A stretch of DNA of 36,954 nucleotides from an uncultured Prevotellaceae bacterium (lineage in GTDB: Bacteria; Bacteroidota; Bacteroidia; Bacteroidales; Bacteroidaceae), in NCBI GenBank assembly GCA_900315105.1, contig OMXX01000036.1:1-36954 (forward strand), written 5' to 3'. A program made the position numbers and the translations under genes. The notes under the pieces were generated by a model. That model saw only the letters and a program-made list of their open reading frames with translations, was not told the origin of the DNA and did not search any database. Positions within the stretch are counted from its first letter, which is position 1. Each line of letters begins with the position of its first letter. Shown here one piece after another: positions 24,093 to 32,074 of the stretch.

Positions 24093-24941
24093 ATGAGAAA
24101 AATTGTTTTTGTAGTCTTTTGCATGTCATTGATGATGCTCTTTGTCGGTACGGGATGTACTGACAAAAAGACAACATCCATTGAACCTGTAAGCGTGGAT
24201 TCTATGCTTGTGGATTCTCTCGGCACTGATTCTATGGAGGCGCTGATTGAGGATGAACCAATGCCAAAGGCTGCTGATGAGCTCTTTGACGACTTCATTT
24301 TCAATTATGCGGCAAACCGTCGTCTTCAGACAGACCGTACCGACTATCCCGTCAGCGTTGACACCTACGGAAAGCTGTCGCGTGTGGAGAAGTCGAAATG
24401 GGGAATGGAGCATTTCTTCATGCGCCAGGGCTACTATACTCTTATTTTCAACAATGCCAAGCAGTTGGATGTGGTAAAAGATACAGCTATTGGCAACGTA
24501 TATGTGGAGAGAATATCATTTGCAAAGAAGCAGGTAAAGAGATGGCTGTTCAATCGTGTGCTCGGCTTGTGGAAGATGCAGGGCGTAAAGATTATGCCAT
24601 TGGCAAAGCATGAGGATGCCGCTTTCCTGAAATTCTATAACCGCTTTGTAACTGACTCTACTTATCGTTCGTTCGCTATTGCCGAGTCTGTTGTCTTTTC
24701 CGGACCTGATCCGGAGGATGATTTCTCTCGTATGACAGGTGAACTGATGGCAGAGCAGGTACCTATGTTCCTGCCTTGGATGCCTTCCGGAACACTCTAC
24801 AATATCCATTACGGCGATCAGCCATACAAGCCGTCGAACACAAGGATATTCGTGGTTCGTGGCATAGCCAACGGTATTGAGTCGGAATTTACGTTCCAGA
24901 AGATATCCGGCACCTGGATGCTGACGAAGTTGAATACTTAA
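24093..24941 (+). CDS. Hypothetical lipoprotein (DUF4348-like)
   Basis: A 282-aa envelope lipoprotein: signal MRKIVFVVFCMSLMMLFVGTGC (lipobox VGTGC, Cys22), then a Ser/Asp/Glu-rich linker (VSVDSMLVDSLGTDSMEA) and a folded domain from about residue 55 (FDDFIFNYAANRRLQTDRTDYPV) to the end. The domain resembles a Bacteroidetes family I remember as DUF4348, but I am not sure of the number. No catalytic motif is visible. It is divergent from pheS. A GC-rich hairpin (24948-24981) follows the stop. Confidence 0.75.
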   Translation: MRKIVFVVFCMSLMMLFVGTGCTDKKTTSIEPVSVDSMLVDSLGTDSMEALIEDEPMPKAADELFDDFIFNYAANRRLQTDRTDYPVSVDTYGKLSRVEKSKWGMEHFFMRQGYYTLIFNNAKQLDVVKDTAIGNVYVERISFAKKQVKRWLFNRVLGLWKMQGVKIMPLAKHEDAAFLKFYNRFVTDSTYRSFAIAESVVFSGPDPEDDFSRMTGELMAEQVPMFLPWMPSGTLYNIHYGDQPYKPSNTRIFVVRGIANGIESEFTFQKISGTWMLTKLNT

Positions 24942-24947
24942 CCCCTT

Positions 24948-24981
24948 CCTGCCCTTTGGGCATCCTCCCCCGTGGAGGGGA
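24948..24981. repeat. GC-rich double hairpin
   Basis: TGCCCTTTGGGCA and CCTCC-CCCGT-GGAGG hairpins in tandem, similar in style to the other GC-rich elements but not the same unit. They fill much of the gap before the Sua5 gene. Confidence 0.6.
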
Positions 24982-25050
24982 AAAAGCTAGCGCAGAACGG
25001 GATTCTGAGAAAAAGATTGTAAAAAATAGCAGCTAATAAAAGAAAAAGAT

Positions 25051-25734
25051 ATGGCATATAATAACGAGAAATTCAAGGATTCAAAAAATAAAAAGGGTGC
25101 GTCTTTGGGCACTCCGGCTCCCTCCCTACGGGGGAGGGCGGGGGGAGAGGCCGCTGTTCTCAAGGACGGCTGGTCCGCCGACATCGCTGAGGCTGTTCGT
25201 GTGATGAAGCAGGGTGGCGTTATCCTTTACCCTACGGATACCGTTTGGGGAATAGGCTGTGATGCCACTAATGCGGATGCCGTGAAGAAAATATACGAGA
25301 TAAAGAAGCGTGATGACTCAAAGGCTATGATTTGTCTCATAGACTCTGACAAGCGCATCTCACGTTATGTGCGCAATGTGCCAGATGTAGCCTGGGATCT
25401 TCTCAACCTCCCTACAAAGCCTACAACCGTTATCCTTGATAATGCTAGCGGACTTGCCAATAACCTTGTGGCAGAGGATGGAAGCATCGCTATGCGTATA
25501 ACAAAGGAAGCGTTCTCCAAGGAACTCTGCTATCGCATGCAGAAGCCTATCGTCTCCACGAGTGCGAATATAAGTGGCGAACCTGCCGCACAGAACTATC
25601 GTGACATCGCCCCAGAGATCCTTGAGGCTGTGGATTATGTCTGCAAGTCTCGCAGAAACGAGCATGAACCTCATGTGCCTTCAAGCATCATTAAGCTGTC
25701 AGGCAATGGTGAGGTTACGGTGATAAGGAAGTAA
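25051..25734 (+). CDS. Sua5/YciO/YrdC family threonylcarbamoyl-AMP synthase
   Basis: YrdC-domain protein, expected to make threonylcarbamoyl-AMP for the t6A37 modification of tRNA. 227 aa, with the nucleotide-binding core (GGVILYPTDTVWGIGCDATN, about 55-74), KKRDDSKAM and STSANISGEPA (about 170-180). The family normally starts close to the core; here about 45 extra N-terminal residues precede it, and residues 21-34 (TPAPSLRGRAGGEA) are encoded by a perfect copy of the 40-bp repeat at 25113-25152. No internal ATG lies between the repeat and the core until Met53, so the repeat is probably translated. The stop overlaps the ClC start by one base (TAATG). Confidence 0.9.
   Translation: MAYNNEKFKDSKNKKGASLGTPAPSLRGRAGGEAAVLKDGWSADIAEAVRVMKQGGVILYPTDTVWGIGCDATNADAVKKIYEIKKRDDSKAMICLIDSDKRISRYVRNVPDVAWDLLNLPTKPTTVILDNASGLANNLVAEDGSIAMRITKEAFSKELCYRMQKPIVSTSANISGEPAAQNYRDIAPEILEAVDYVCKSRRNEHEPHVPSSIIKLSGNGEVTVIRK
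25113..25152 (+). repeat. 40-bp GC-rich repeat inside the Sua5 gene
   Basis: Exact consensus copy: TCCGGCTCCCTCCCTACGGG through GGAGAGGCC. Identical to 30669-30708. Confidence 0.95.
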
Positions 25735-27509
25735 TGAACATTGATCAAATCATAGAATGGCGTGTTAAGAAAGTGTCGGACAGGCAGTTTACGCTTGTCC
25801 TTGCCTTCTTTGTGGGTATGCTTGCTGCTGTTGCAGCCTTCATACTTCATTCTGCCATCCACTTCATACAGCATCTGCTGACCTCGGAATTCAATATGAA
25901 GTCATTCAACTGGCTTTATCTTGTGTTCCCTATCGTCGGCATATGGCTGACCTCGCTCTTTGTGAAATATGTGGTGAGGGATAACATCTCGCACGGTATC
26001 ACCCGAATCCTCTATGCCATAAGTACCAAGCAGAGCCGATTGAAGAGGCATAACTGCTGGTCATCTGTCTTTGCCTCTGCCATAACCATCGGATTCGGAG
26101 GATCAGTAGGTGCCGAGGCTCCTATCGTACTTACGGGTTCAAGTATCGCGAGTAACCTTGGACAGCTCTTCCGCCTCAACAACAAGACGCTGATGTTGCT
26201 CGTAGGCTGTGGTGCTGCTGCGGCTATCGCTGGAATCTTCAAGGCGCCAATAGCCGGACTCGTCTTCACCATCGAGGTACTGATGATCGACCTCACAATG
26301 GCGAGCATCTCCCCGATTCTCATAGCATCCGTAACGGCTACCTGTTTTACCTATATCTTCATAGGCAATGACCAGTTGTTCACTTTCACGCTTGATAGCC
26401 CATGGATAGTAGAACGTGTGCCGAGCAATATCCTCTTAGGCGTTTTCTGCGGACTTGTAGCTCTCTACTTCATCCGTTCCATGACATTCTGCGAGAATAT
26501 CTTCGGAAAACTGAAAGACCACAGATACGCCAAGCTCGCCCTTGGAGGTATCATTCTTAGCACTCTCATCTTCCTTTTCCCTTCACTCTATGGTGAGGGT
26601 TACAAGGATATCAATATCCTTCTTGACGGACGTACTCAGGCTGATTGGGACAAGGTGATGAACGGTTCTCTGTTCTATGGCCATGAGCATTGGCTTATCG
26701 TATATATCGGTATGATCGTGCTCACAAAGTCCTTTGCCACAGCTTCCACAAACGGTGGTGGCGGTTGTGGCGGAACCTTCGCTCCTTCGCTCTTTATTGG
26801 AGCCTTTGCAGGATTCTTCTTTGCACGCATCTGGAACACGTATGAGATGGGCGTTTATTTCCCTGAGAAGAATGCCGCATTGCTTGGCATGGCAGGTGTC
26901 ATGTCGGGCGTTATGCATGCGCCTCTCACGGGTATCTTCCTCATTGCCGAGCTTACTGCCGGATATGATCTCTTTATGCCGTTGATGATAACAGCCGTAA
27001 GTTCATACCTCACAATCCTCATATTCGAGCCTCACAGCATCTATGGCATGCGACTGGCACGTGAGGGTAAGCTCATCACCCACCATACCGACCGTGCCGT
27101 ACTCACTTTGATGAGTCTTGACAGCGTTATCGAAAGGGATTATGTGAGTGTGGATAAGGATATGGAACTTGGGCAGTTGGTACATTCTCTGAGTAAGTCT
27201 GGTAGCAGTCTTCTGCCAGTCCTTGACCGTGCCGGCAATCTCCTTGGCGAGATTGACATGAACAAACTTCGTCATATCGTTTTCCGCACGGAGCTATATC
27301 ATCATTTCCGCGTCTCCCAACTTATGAGCGACCCGCCAGCGCAACTCCGTCTTGGTGATCCTATGGAGGATGTGGTAAAGGCATTCGACCAGTATCACGC
27401 CCATCAGCTTCCTGTTATGGACGATCAGAATCACCTCATCGGATACGTCTCTCGCAGTCATGTCTATGCACAATACAGAAAGATGGTGGCGGATTTGTCG
27501 AATGACTAA
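25734..27509 (+). CDS. ClC-family chloride channel/antiporter with CBS domains
   Basis: Inner-membrane ClC protein, 591 aa, with about ten hydrophobic helices over residues 15-440. Filter motifs: GGSVGAEAPIVLTG (about 121-134, the Glu matching the gating glutamate of GREGP), FKAPIAGLVFTIEVL, and GGGGCGGTFAPSLFIGA (about 340). Two CBS domains follow (about 455-585: SLDSVIERDYVSVDKDMELGQL and VSQLMSDPPAQL), likely binding adenine nucleotides. The gating glutamate hints at transport of the exchanger type, but channel versus antiporter cannot be settled. ATG overlaps the Sua5 stop, so the two are coupled. Confidence 0.95.
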   Translation: MNIDQIIEWRVKKVSDRQFTLVLAFFVGMLAAVAAFILHSAIHFIQHLLTSEFNMKSFNWLYLVFPIVGIWLTSLFVKYVVRDNISHGITRILYAISTKQSRLKRHNCWSSVFASAITIGFGGSVGAEAPIVLTGSSIASNLGQLFRLNNKTLMLLVGCGAAAAIAGIFKAPIAGLVFTIEVLMIDLTMASISPILIASVTATCFTYIFIGNDQLFTFTLDSPWIVERVPSNILLGVFCGLVALYFIRSMTFCENIFGKLKDHRYAKLALGGIILSTLIFLFPSLYGEGYKDINILLDGRTQADWDKVMNGSLFYGHEHWLIVYIGMIVLTKSFATASTNGGGGCGGTFAPSLFIGAFAGFFFARIWNTYEMGVYFPEKNAALLGMAGVMSGVMHAPLTGIFLIAELTAGYDLFMPLMITAVSSYLTILIFEPHSIYGMRLAREGKLITHHTDRAVLTLMSLDSVIERDYVSVDKDMELGQLVHSLSKSGSSLLPVLDRAGNLLGEIDMNKLRHIVFRTELYHHFRVSQLMSDPPAQLRLGDPMEDVVKAFDQYHAHQLPVMDDQNHLIGYVSRSHVYAQYRKMVADLSND

Positions 27510-27651
27510 AAGTGAATAGTGAATAACGAATAGTGAATAATACTAAATACTGGTAGACACCAGAACGGAAGCACTTTGATGTGTATAATCCCATTCTGCG
27601 CCAGCAGTATTTTTCACTAAGCATTATTCACTTTTCACTTTTCACTTAAAA
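27508..27651. repeat. GTGAATA heptamer element with inverted arms
   Basis: Left arm GTGAATA/GTGAATA/ACGAATA/GTGAATA (27512-27539) and AATACTGG; right arm CCAGCAGTATTTTTCACT and ATTCACT/TTTCACT/TTTCACT (27626-27646). Between them sits CTGGT-AGAC-ACCAG. It fills the clcA-like to fmt gap. No promoter for fmt is obvious outside it. Confidence 0.85.
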
Positions 27652-27663
27652 ATATTTCATTAT

Positions 27664-28617
27664 ATGAATAAATCATCTCTCCGAATCATTTTCATGGGCA
27701 CCCCCGAATTTGCGGTGGGTACTCTCTCTGCCCTTGTTGAGGGCGGATATAACGTTGTGGCAGTCGTTACGCAGCCGGATAAGCCGGTGGGACGACATGG
27801 CTCTGTGCTTCAGCCGTCACAGGTGAAGCAATACGCACTTGAGCATGACATTCCTGTGCTTCAGCCGGTGAAGATGAAGGATCCAGAGTTTGTGGAGCAG
27901 CTTCGCAGCTATAACGCAGACCTGCAGGTTGTCGTAGCTTTCCGTATGCTTCCTGAGATAGTATGGGATATGCCACGCTTCGGCACGTTCAACGTACATG
28001 CAGCCCTCCTTCCACAGTATCGTGGTGCTGCACCTATCAACTGGGCAATCATCAACGGTGAGACGCAGACAGGCGTAACAACCTTCTTCCTCGACCATGA
28101 TATTGATACAGGCAGAATCATCAGGCAGAAGTCGTTTGATATTCCTGACGATGCCAACGTGGAGTATGTCTATGACGGACTGATGAAACTCGGTGCCGAA
28201 CTTGCCATAGAGACCATAGATGCCATTATTGAGGGCAACGGTCATGTGGAGTCACTTCCTCAGGAAGAGATGATACCTGTTGGAAAAGAACTGCATCAAG
28301 CCCCGAAGATATTCAAAGAAACGTGTGAGATCGACTGGAACAAGAGCGTGAAGCAATGTCACGACTTCGTTCGCGGACTCTCCCCAATACCAGGTGCATG
28401 GGCAAATGTCACCCTTCCTGACGGTCGTGAGACGGTGATGAAGATCTACAAGGCACAGAAGACCGAGCGTAGGGGAGAAGTCCCAGGAACAGTTCATGCA
28501 GAGAAGAATCATCTCTATATCTCCGCATCCGACTATCAGCTTGAAATCCTTGAGGTGCAGCTTGCCGGCAAGAAACGCATGGCAGCCCGCGACTTCGTCA
28601 ATGGATTGATTCACTAA
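27664..28617 (+). CDS. fmt: Methionyl-tRNA formyltransferase
   Basis: Transfers formyl from 10-formyl-THF to Met-tRNA(fMet) for translation initiation. 317 aa with MGTPEFAVGTLSAL at the N-terminus, QPDKPVGR, the catalytic segment FNVHAALLPQYRGAAPINWAI (Asn/His about 107-109), DxD motif in DHDIDTGRI, and a C-terminal oligonucleotide-binding domain (about 205-317). ATG 27664 fits the family start (MNKSSLRIIFMGTPEF). It converges with the DUF2520 gene across a hairpin at 28680-28713. Confidence 0.97.
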   Translation: MNKSSLRIIFMGTPEFAVGTLSALVEGGYNVVAVVTQPDKPVGRHGSVLQPSQVKQYALEHDIPVLQPVKMKDPEFVEQLRSYNADLQVVVAFRMLPEIVWDMPRFGTFNVHAALLPQYRGAAPINWAIINGETQTGVTTFFLDHDIDTGRIIRQKSFDIPDDANVEYVYDGLMKLGAELAIETIDAIIEGNGHVESLPQEEMIPVGKELHQAPKIFKETCEIDWNKSVKQCHDFVRGLSPIPGAWANVTLPDGRETVMKIYKAQKTERRGEVPGTVHAEKNHLYISASDYQLEILEVQLAGKKRMAARDFVNGLIH

Positions 28618-28679
28618 GAGGTTTTCTTAGAGTCACCCATGTGGAAATGCTTTTTGTTTCGAACATCACATAACAATAT

Positions 28680-28713
28680 TCAGCCCTCGCTACACCTATG
28701 TAGTGAGGGCTGA
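28680..28713. terminator. Hairpin between converging fmt and DUF2520 genes
   Basis: 15-bp stem TCAGCCCTCGCTACA/TGTAGTGAGGGCTGA with a 4-nt loop and one G-T pair. The T-runs are weak on both sides. The rest of 28618-28799 shows nothing. Confidence 0.6.
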
Positions 28714-28799
28714 GTCATAATGCTTATGTCGTAAGTGGTGAGGATTCAAGTCGTTAGGATTTGCTACACATTGTGTAGAATTTTTATTGTCTTTGGGAA

Positions 28800-29627
28800 C
28801 TACTTAGTTGAATCCTCGTGTATGCTGTCTGCCATTAGACGGTAGATCTGACGGGTGCGCTCATCGTTGATGAGAGCTATTTGGGCTTCCATGATGGTTT
28901 TGTCGTAGCGCACCATCGGACCTGTCTGTGCCTTGCGAGGGGAGAGCTCCCTGACCTTGTTGGCGGTCTCCTGTATAAGTGGCTGATAGAGTGAGAAATC
29001 AATGCCTTCTTCCTCAAGTACCTTTTCTGCCAGACGATAGCAATGGTTTGTCATATTACAAGCAAAAACGGCTGCGAGGTGCAGTTTCTTGCGCTTGTCG
29101 GATGACATCTCCAATACGTGGTCAGATACCTTTGAGGCAATTCCCTTTATTGTTTCCATCGTATCACTATCGCAAGCCTCTACGAAACATGGAATCTCGC
29201 GGAAATTTACGTTCCTGTCCTTGGAGAAGGTCTGCATAGGGTAGAGGACGCCGTAATTGGGTGATGGGTGATGGGTGTTAGGTGTTAGTGTGTTGTCTGA
29301 AAAGACAGACATGGGGACACTTCCGGCGGTGTGGAGAAAAATGGGGTGTTGGGTGTTGGGTGTTAGGTGATGGCTGTTTGCTAAGTGCTCCGTAAGTTGT
29401 TCTATGAGGCTTGGCAGAGCATCATCCTTAACGGAAAAGATATACACATCAGCATCTGTGCGGATATCGTTGATGCTGGTACATGAATCACAATGGAGCT
29501 TGTCGGCAAGTGCCTGAGCATTCTCCTTTGTACGACTGAAAATCTGTATTATGTCCTCTCCTGCTGCCTTTAGCGCAAGTGAGAGATTAGTGGCAAGGTT
29601 GCCAGAACCGAGGAAGACGATTTGCAT
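28800..29627 (-). CDS. Rossmann-fold/DUF2520 reductase, possible ketopantoate reductase
   Basis: NAD(P)-dependent reductase-like protein, 275 aa from ATG 29627 (MQIVFLGSGNLATNL). Starting at 29678 would only add translated repeat. Motifs: dinucleotide-binding GSGNLATN (7-14), FSRTKENA, FLHTAGSVPMSV (about 98-109), YGVLYPMQTFS (about 125-135), and the helical C-terminal part with HLAAVFACNMTNH and QTGPMVRYD. From memory, the PanG ketopantoate reductase of Francisella belongs to this family. Being last in a panB-panC-panD-coaBC-coaX run with no panE makes that role attractive. In other Bacteroidetes I recall the gene next to kdsC and maf, so the link is not proof. Two heptamer arrays (29259-29286, 29344-29371) are translated on either side of the HTAGS motif. 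Confidence 0.85.
   Translation of the reverse strand: MQIVFLGSGNLATNLSLALKAAGEDIIQIFSRTKENAQALADKLHCDSCTSINDIRTDADVYIFSVKDDALPSLIEQLTEHLANSHHLTPNTQHPIFLHTAGSVPMSVFSDNTLTPNTHHPSPNYGVLYPMQTFSKDRNVNFREIPCFVEACDSDTMETIKGIASKVSDHVLEMSSDKRKKLHLAAVFACNMTNHCYRLAEKVLEEEGIDFSLYQPLIQETANKVRELSPRKAQTGPMVRYDKTIMEAQIALINDERTRQIYRLMADSIHEDSTK
29259..29371. repeat. Two GGGTGTT heptamer arrays within the DUF2520 gene
   Basis: Array 1: GGGTGAT, GGGTGAT, GGGTGTT, AGGTGTT (29259-29286). Array 2: GGGTGTT x3, AGGTGAT (29344-29371). Each is 28 bp and encodes LTPNT(H/Q)HP-type peptides. Same heptamers as at 18846-18925. Confidence 0.9.
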
Positions 29628-29632
29628 GATAT

Positions 29633-29795
29633 GGCCTCTCCCCCCGCCCTCCCCCGTAGGGAGGGAGCCGGAAGGCAAAAACGATTAAATTATTCTTTGT
29701 TATGCTCATAAGCCAGTCGCGCTCCAGCTCCCTCCCTACGGAGGGAAGTCCGATGTTGATAACATCGGAGTATGTGTAAAGCGGGGGGAGAGGCC
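29633..29795. repeat. Inverted pair of 40-bp units with nested palindrome (element E2)
   Basis: Left arm 29633-29672 (consensus), core 29673-29722, right arm 29723-29795 interrupted at about 29747-29780 by a palindromic insert (CCGATGTT-GAT-AACATCGG, 29750-29768, then AGTATGTGTAAA). The core (ATTATTCTTTGTTATG...) matches that of 31978-32028. Fills the coaX to DUF2520 gap. Confidence 0.9.
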
Positions 29796-29800
29796 GTTCT

Positions 29801-30643
29801 TTATTTCGTCGCTTTCTGAATCCCCTTGAACTGAAGGTATGGATCTACTGTGATGCTGTGCTTGCAGTAAGGGATAATGTAGTGGGCATTTCCGCCTGTG
29901 GCAATGAGCTTCACGTCCTTGCCGAGAGTGGGGATGATGCGGTCAATCATACCGTCGATCATGGAGGCTGTGCCGTAGATGATACCGCTCTGCATACATT
30001 CAAGGGTGTTGCGACCAATCATGTGGCGCGGTTTCTCAATGTTGATGGTAGGGAGCTGTGATGCCTTTGAACTGAGTGCCTTGAGGGATGTCTTGACACC
30101 CGGCATTATCATTCCTCCTATGAAGTCGCCATCCTCGTTTATTACCCCTATCGTGGTTGCCGTTCCCATATCGATTACGATGGCTGGTGCGCCATAGTAG
30201 CAACGCGCGGCAATGGCATCGGCAAGACGGTCCTTGCCAAGCTGTGAAGGGGATTCAATCTTTATGTTTATGACTTTCTGGGCATCGTCGAGGCTGAAGA
30301 ATGACGGTACTACACCTGTGACATCAATAATGGCTTGTGATACCTTGTCGTTGATTTCCGGCACTACAGACGAGATTACCACACTATCAATCTTGGCTAT
30401 CGTCCCGTCCTTTGTCAACAGACCGAAGCTATAGAGTCCGGCACGTATCTCGCGACGGAAGAAGCTTATTGCCTCTCTCTTTATCGTCTTCAGGCGCCAT
30501 GTGTCCTTTATGTTGCCCTCTTCATCTGAGTATGCGATGACGACTGTAGAGTTTCCTATGTCGAGGATAAGGTGGCCTCTCCCCCCGCCCTCCCCCGTAG
30601 GGAGGGAGCCGGAGGTGTATGGAGGATTGCTATTCTTGTTCAT
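29801..30643 (-). CDS. coaX: Type III pantothenate kinase with repeat-derived N-terminus
   Basis: Phosphorylates pantothenate with ATP, the first step of CoA synthesis. 280 aa. Motifs: DIGNSTV (phosphate binding, about 29-35), GVVPSFFS, GKDRLADAIAA (GADR-type), IDMGTATTIGVI and GGMIMPGVKTSL. CoaX proteins normally start just before DIGN; here the only usable ATG (30643) is followed by residues MNKNSNPPYTSGSLPTGEGG and RGHL before ILDIGNS. Residues 11-24 are encoded by a perfect 40-bp repeat copy (30574-30613). The ATG directly follows the coaBC stop (TAAATG), and both sit in the loop of a 40-bp perfect inverted repeat. Type III kinases resist feedback by CoA, as a family property. Confidence 0.95.
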   Translation of the reverse strand: MNKNSNPPYTSGSLPTGEGGGRGHLILDIGNSTVVIAYSDEEGNIKDTWRLKTIKREAISFFRREIRAGLYSFGLLTKDGTIAKIDSVVISSVVPEINDKVSQAIIDVTGVVPSFFSLDDAQKVINIKIESPSQLGKDRLADAIAARCYYGAPAIVIDMGTATTIGVINEDGDFIGGMIMPGVKTSLKALSSKASQLPTINIEKPRHMIGRNTLECMQSGIIYGTASMIDGMIDRIIPTLGKDVKLIATGGNAHYIIPYCKHSITVDPYLQFKGIQKATK

Positions 30644-30708
30644 TTATTTTGAGGATTGCCTTTTGCCTTCCGGCTCCCTCCCTACGGGGGAGGGCGGGGG
30701 GAGAGGCC
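30574..30708. repeat. Perfect inverted pair of 40-bp units at the coaBC/coaX junction (element E1)
   Basis: 30574-30613 and 30669-30708 are exact reverse complements (40 of 40). The 55-nt loop contains the coaBC stop (30644-30646) and coaX start (30641-30643). Both arms are translated. Confidence 0.95.
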
Positions 30709-31897
30709 GTTTCTTCTTTATTATTTCATCCAATATCATTTCTGCTGTCTCTTCCTTTGAGCAGAGCGGAAGCACCTTCACCTCTTCCTTAGAGATGAGA
30801 GTGACCTGATTGGTATCTACAGCGAAGCCTGTCTTACCTTCTGAGATGGAGTTGGCGCAGATAAGGTCGGCATTCTTCTTGGTGAGCTTTGCGCGAGAGT
30901 TCTCTATCAGATTCTCTGTCTCCATAGAGAAGCCTACGAGCATCTGTCCTTCCGGCTTGTTCTCACCAAGATACTTGAGGATGTCCTGTGTGCGTGTGAG
31001 TGGAATTGACAGGTCGCCATCCTTCTTCTTCATCTTTTGGTCGGAATAGGAGGATGGGGTATAGTCAGCCACAGCACTACACATTATGATGATATCGTTA
31101 TCGGCACTTCGACTTGTAACCTCGCGATACATATCCGCAGCACTTACAACATCCACGACCTCTATACCTGCGAATGCCTGTATGTTGACTGGTCCTGAGA
31201 CGAGAGTTACCTTTGCGCCTCTCAATGCCGCCATCTTGGCAATGGCATAGCCCATCTTGCCAGAAGAATGGTTGGTGATGTAGCGAACAGGATCGATAGA
31301 TTCCTGAGTAGGACCTGCCGTGATGAGTACACGCTTGCTTTCCATATCCTTCTCATGAGCCACAGCGAGCAGAATATGCTGGAGTAGAGTCTCTTCTGAA
31401 GGAAGTTTCCCGCTACCAGTATCGCCACAAGCAAGTCTGCCTGATGCTGGCTGTATGATGCTATAGCCATAGTGCTCAAGCTTCTTGAGGTTGTCCTGTA
31501 GGATAGGGTTCTCCCACATGTTGGTGTTCATAGCAGGAGCTATGAGCTTCGGAGCCTTTGTGGCAAAGATAGTGGTTGTAAGCATATCATCGCAGATGCC
31601 GGATGCAATCTTTCCGATGATATTAGCCGATGCAGGAGCTACAAGGAAGAGGTCAGCACGCTTGGCAAGAGCCACATGCTCAACATTGAACTCGAAGTTC
31701 CTGTCGAATGTATCTACAAGGCATTTGTTGCCTGTGATTGTCTCGAAAGTTATTGGCGTGATGAAGTTGCACGCATTCTTTGTCATGATGACATGCACGT
31801 TGGCATTCAACTTGACAAGCATGGATGCAAGGTTGGCTATCTTATAGGCTGCTATGCTGCCTGTAACGCCGAGGACTATGGTCTTGTTATTAAGCAT
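30644..31897 (-). CDS. coaBC: Phosphopantothenoylcysteine synthetase/decarboxylase
   Basis: Bifunctional CoaBC: ligates cysteine to 4'-phosphopantothenate with CTP, then decarboxylates to 4'-phosphopantetheine. 417 aa. The CoaC domain (1-180) has GVTGSIAAYK, His74 in NVEHVALAKR, PAMNTNMW (121-128) and Cys157 in GRLACGDTGSGK. The CoaB domain (190-395) has ITAGPTQESIDPVRYITNHS, SGKMGYAIA, and AVADYTPSS with KMKKKDG. The last about 21 residues (KRPLPPPSPVGREPEGKRQS) are not family sequence; residues 397-410 are translated from a 40-bp repeat copy (30669-30708). The stop abuts the coaX ATG. Confidence 0.97.
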   Translation of the reverse strand: MLNNKTIVLGVTGSIAAYKIANLASMLVKLNANVHVIMTKNACNFITPITFETITGNKCLVDTFDRNFEFNVEHVALAKRADLFLVAPASANIIGKIASGICDDMLTTTIFATKAPKLIAPAMNTNMWENPILQDNLKKLEHYGYSIIQPASGRLACGDTGSGKLPSEETLLQHILLAVAHEKDMESKRVLITAGPTQESIDPVRYITNHSSGKMGYAIAKMAALRGAKVTLVSGPVNIQAFAGIEVVDVVSAADMYREVTSRSADNDIIIMCSAVADYTPSSYSDQKMKKKDGDLSIPLTRTQDILKYLGENKPEGQMLVGFSMETENLIENSRAKLTKKNADLICANSISEGKTGFAVDTNQVTLISKEEVKVLPLCSKEETAEMILDEIIKKKRPLPPPSPVGREPEGKRQSSK

Positions 31898-31904
31898 GAA
31901 ATCC

Positions 31905-32068
31905 GGCCTCTCCCCCCGCTTTACACATACTCCGATGTTATCAACATCGGACTTCCCTCCGTAGGGAGGGAGCCGGAAGGAAAAAGCGATAAAATTATTC
32001 TTTATTAGTGTTCATTTGCCTGTCGCGCTCCGGCTCCCTCTCTACGGGAGAGGGCGGGGGGAGAGGCC
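31905..32068. repeat. Inverted pair of 40-bp units with nested palindrome (element E3)
   Basis: Left arm 31905-31977 interrupted at about 31920-31954 by the palindromic insert; right arm 32029-32068 with the CTCTC/GAGAG stem variant. The core between them matches element E2. Fills the panD to coaBC gap. Confidence 0.9.
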
Positions 32069-32074
32069 GTTATA

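Noticed and set aside
23977..24177. 67-residue extension of PheS
   Set aside because: Runs through the divergent promoter region; PheS family start fits 23976 exactly.
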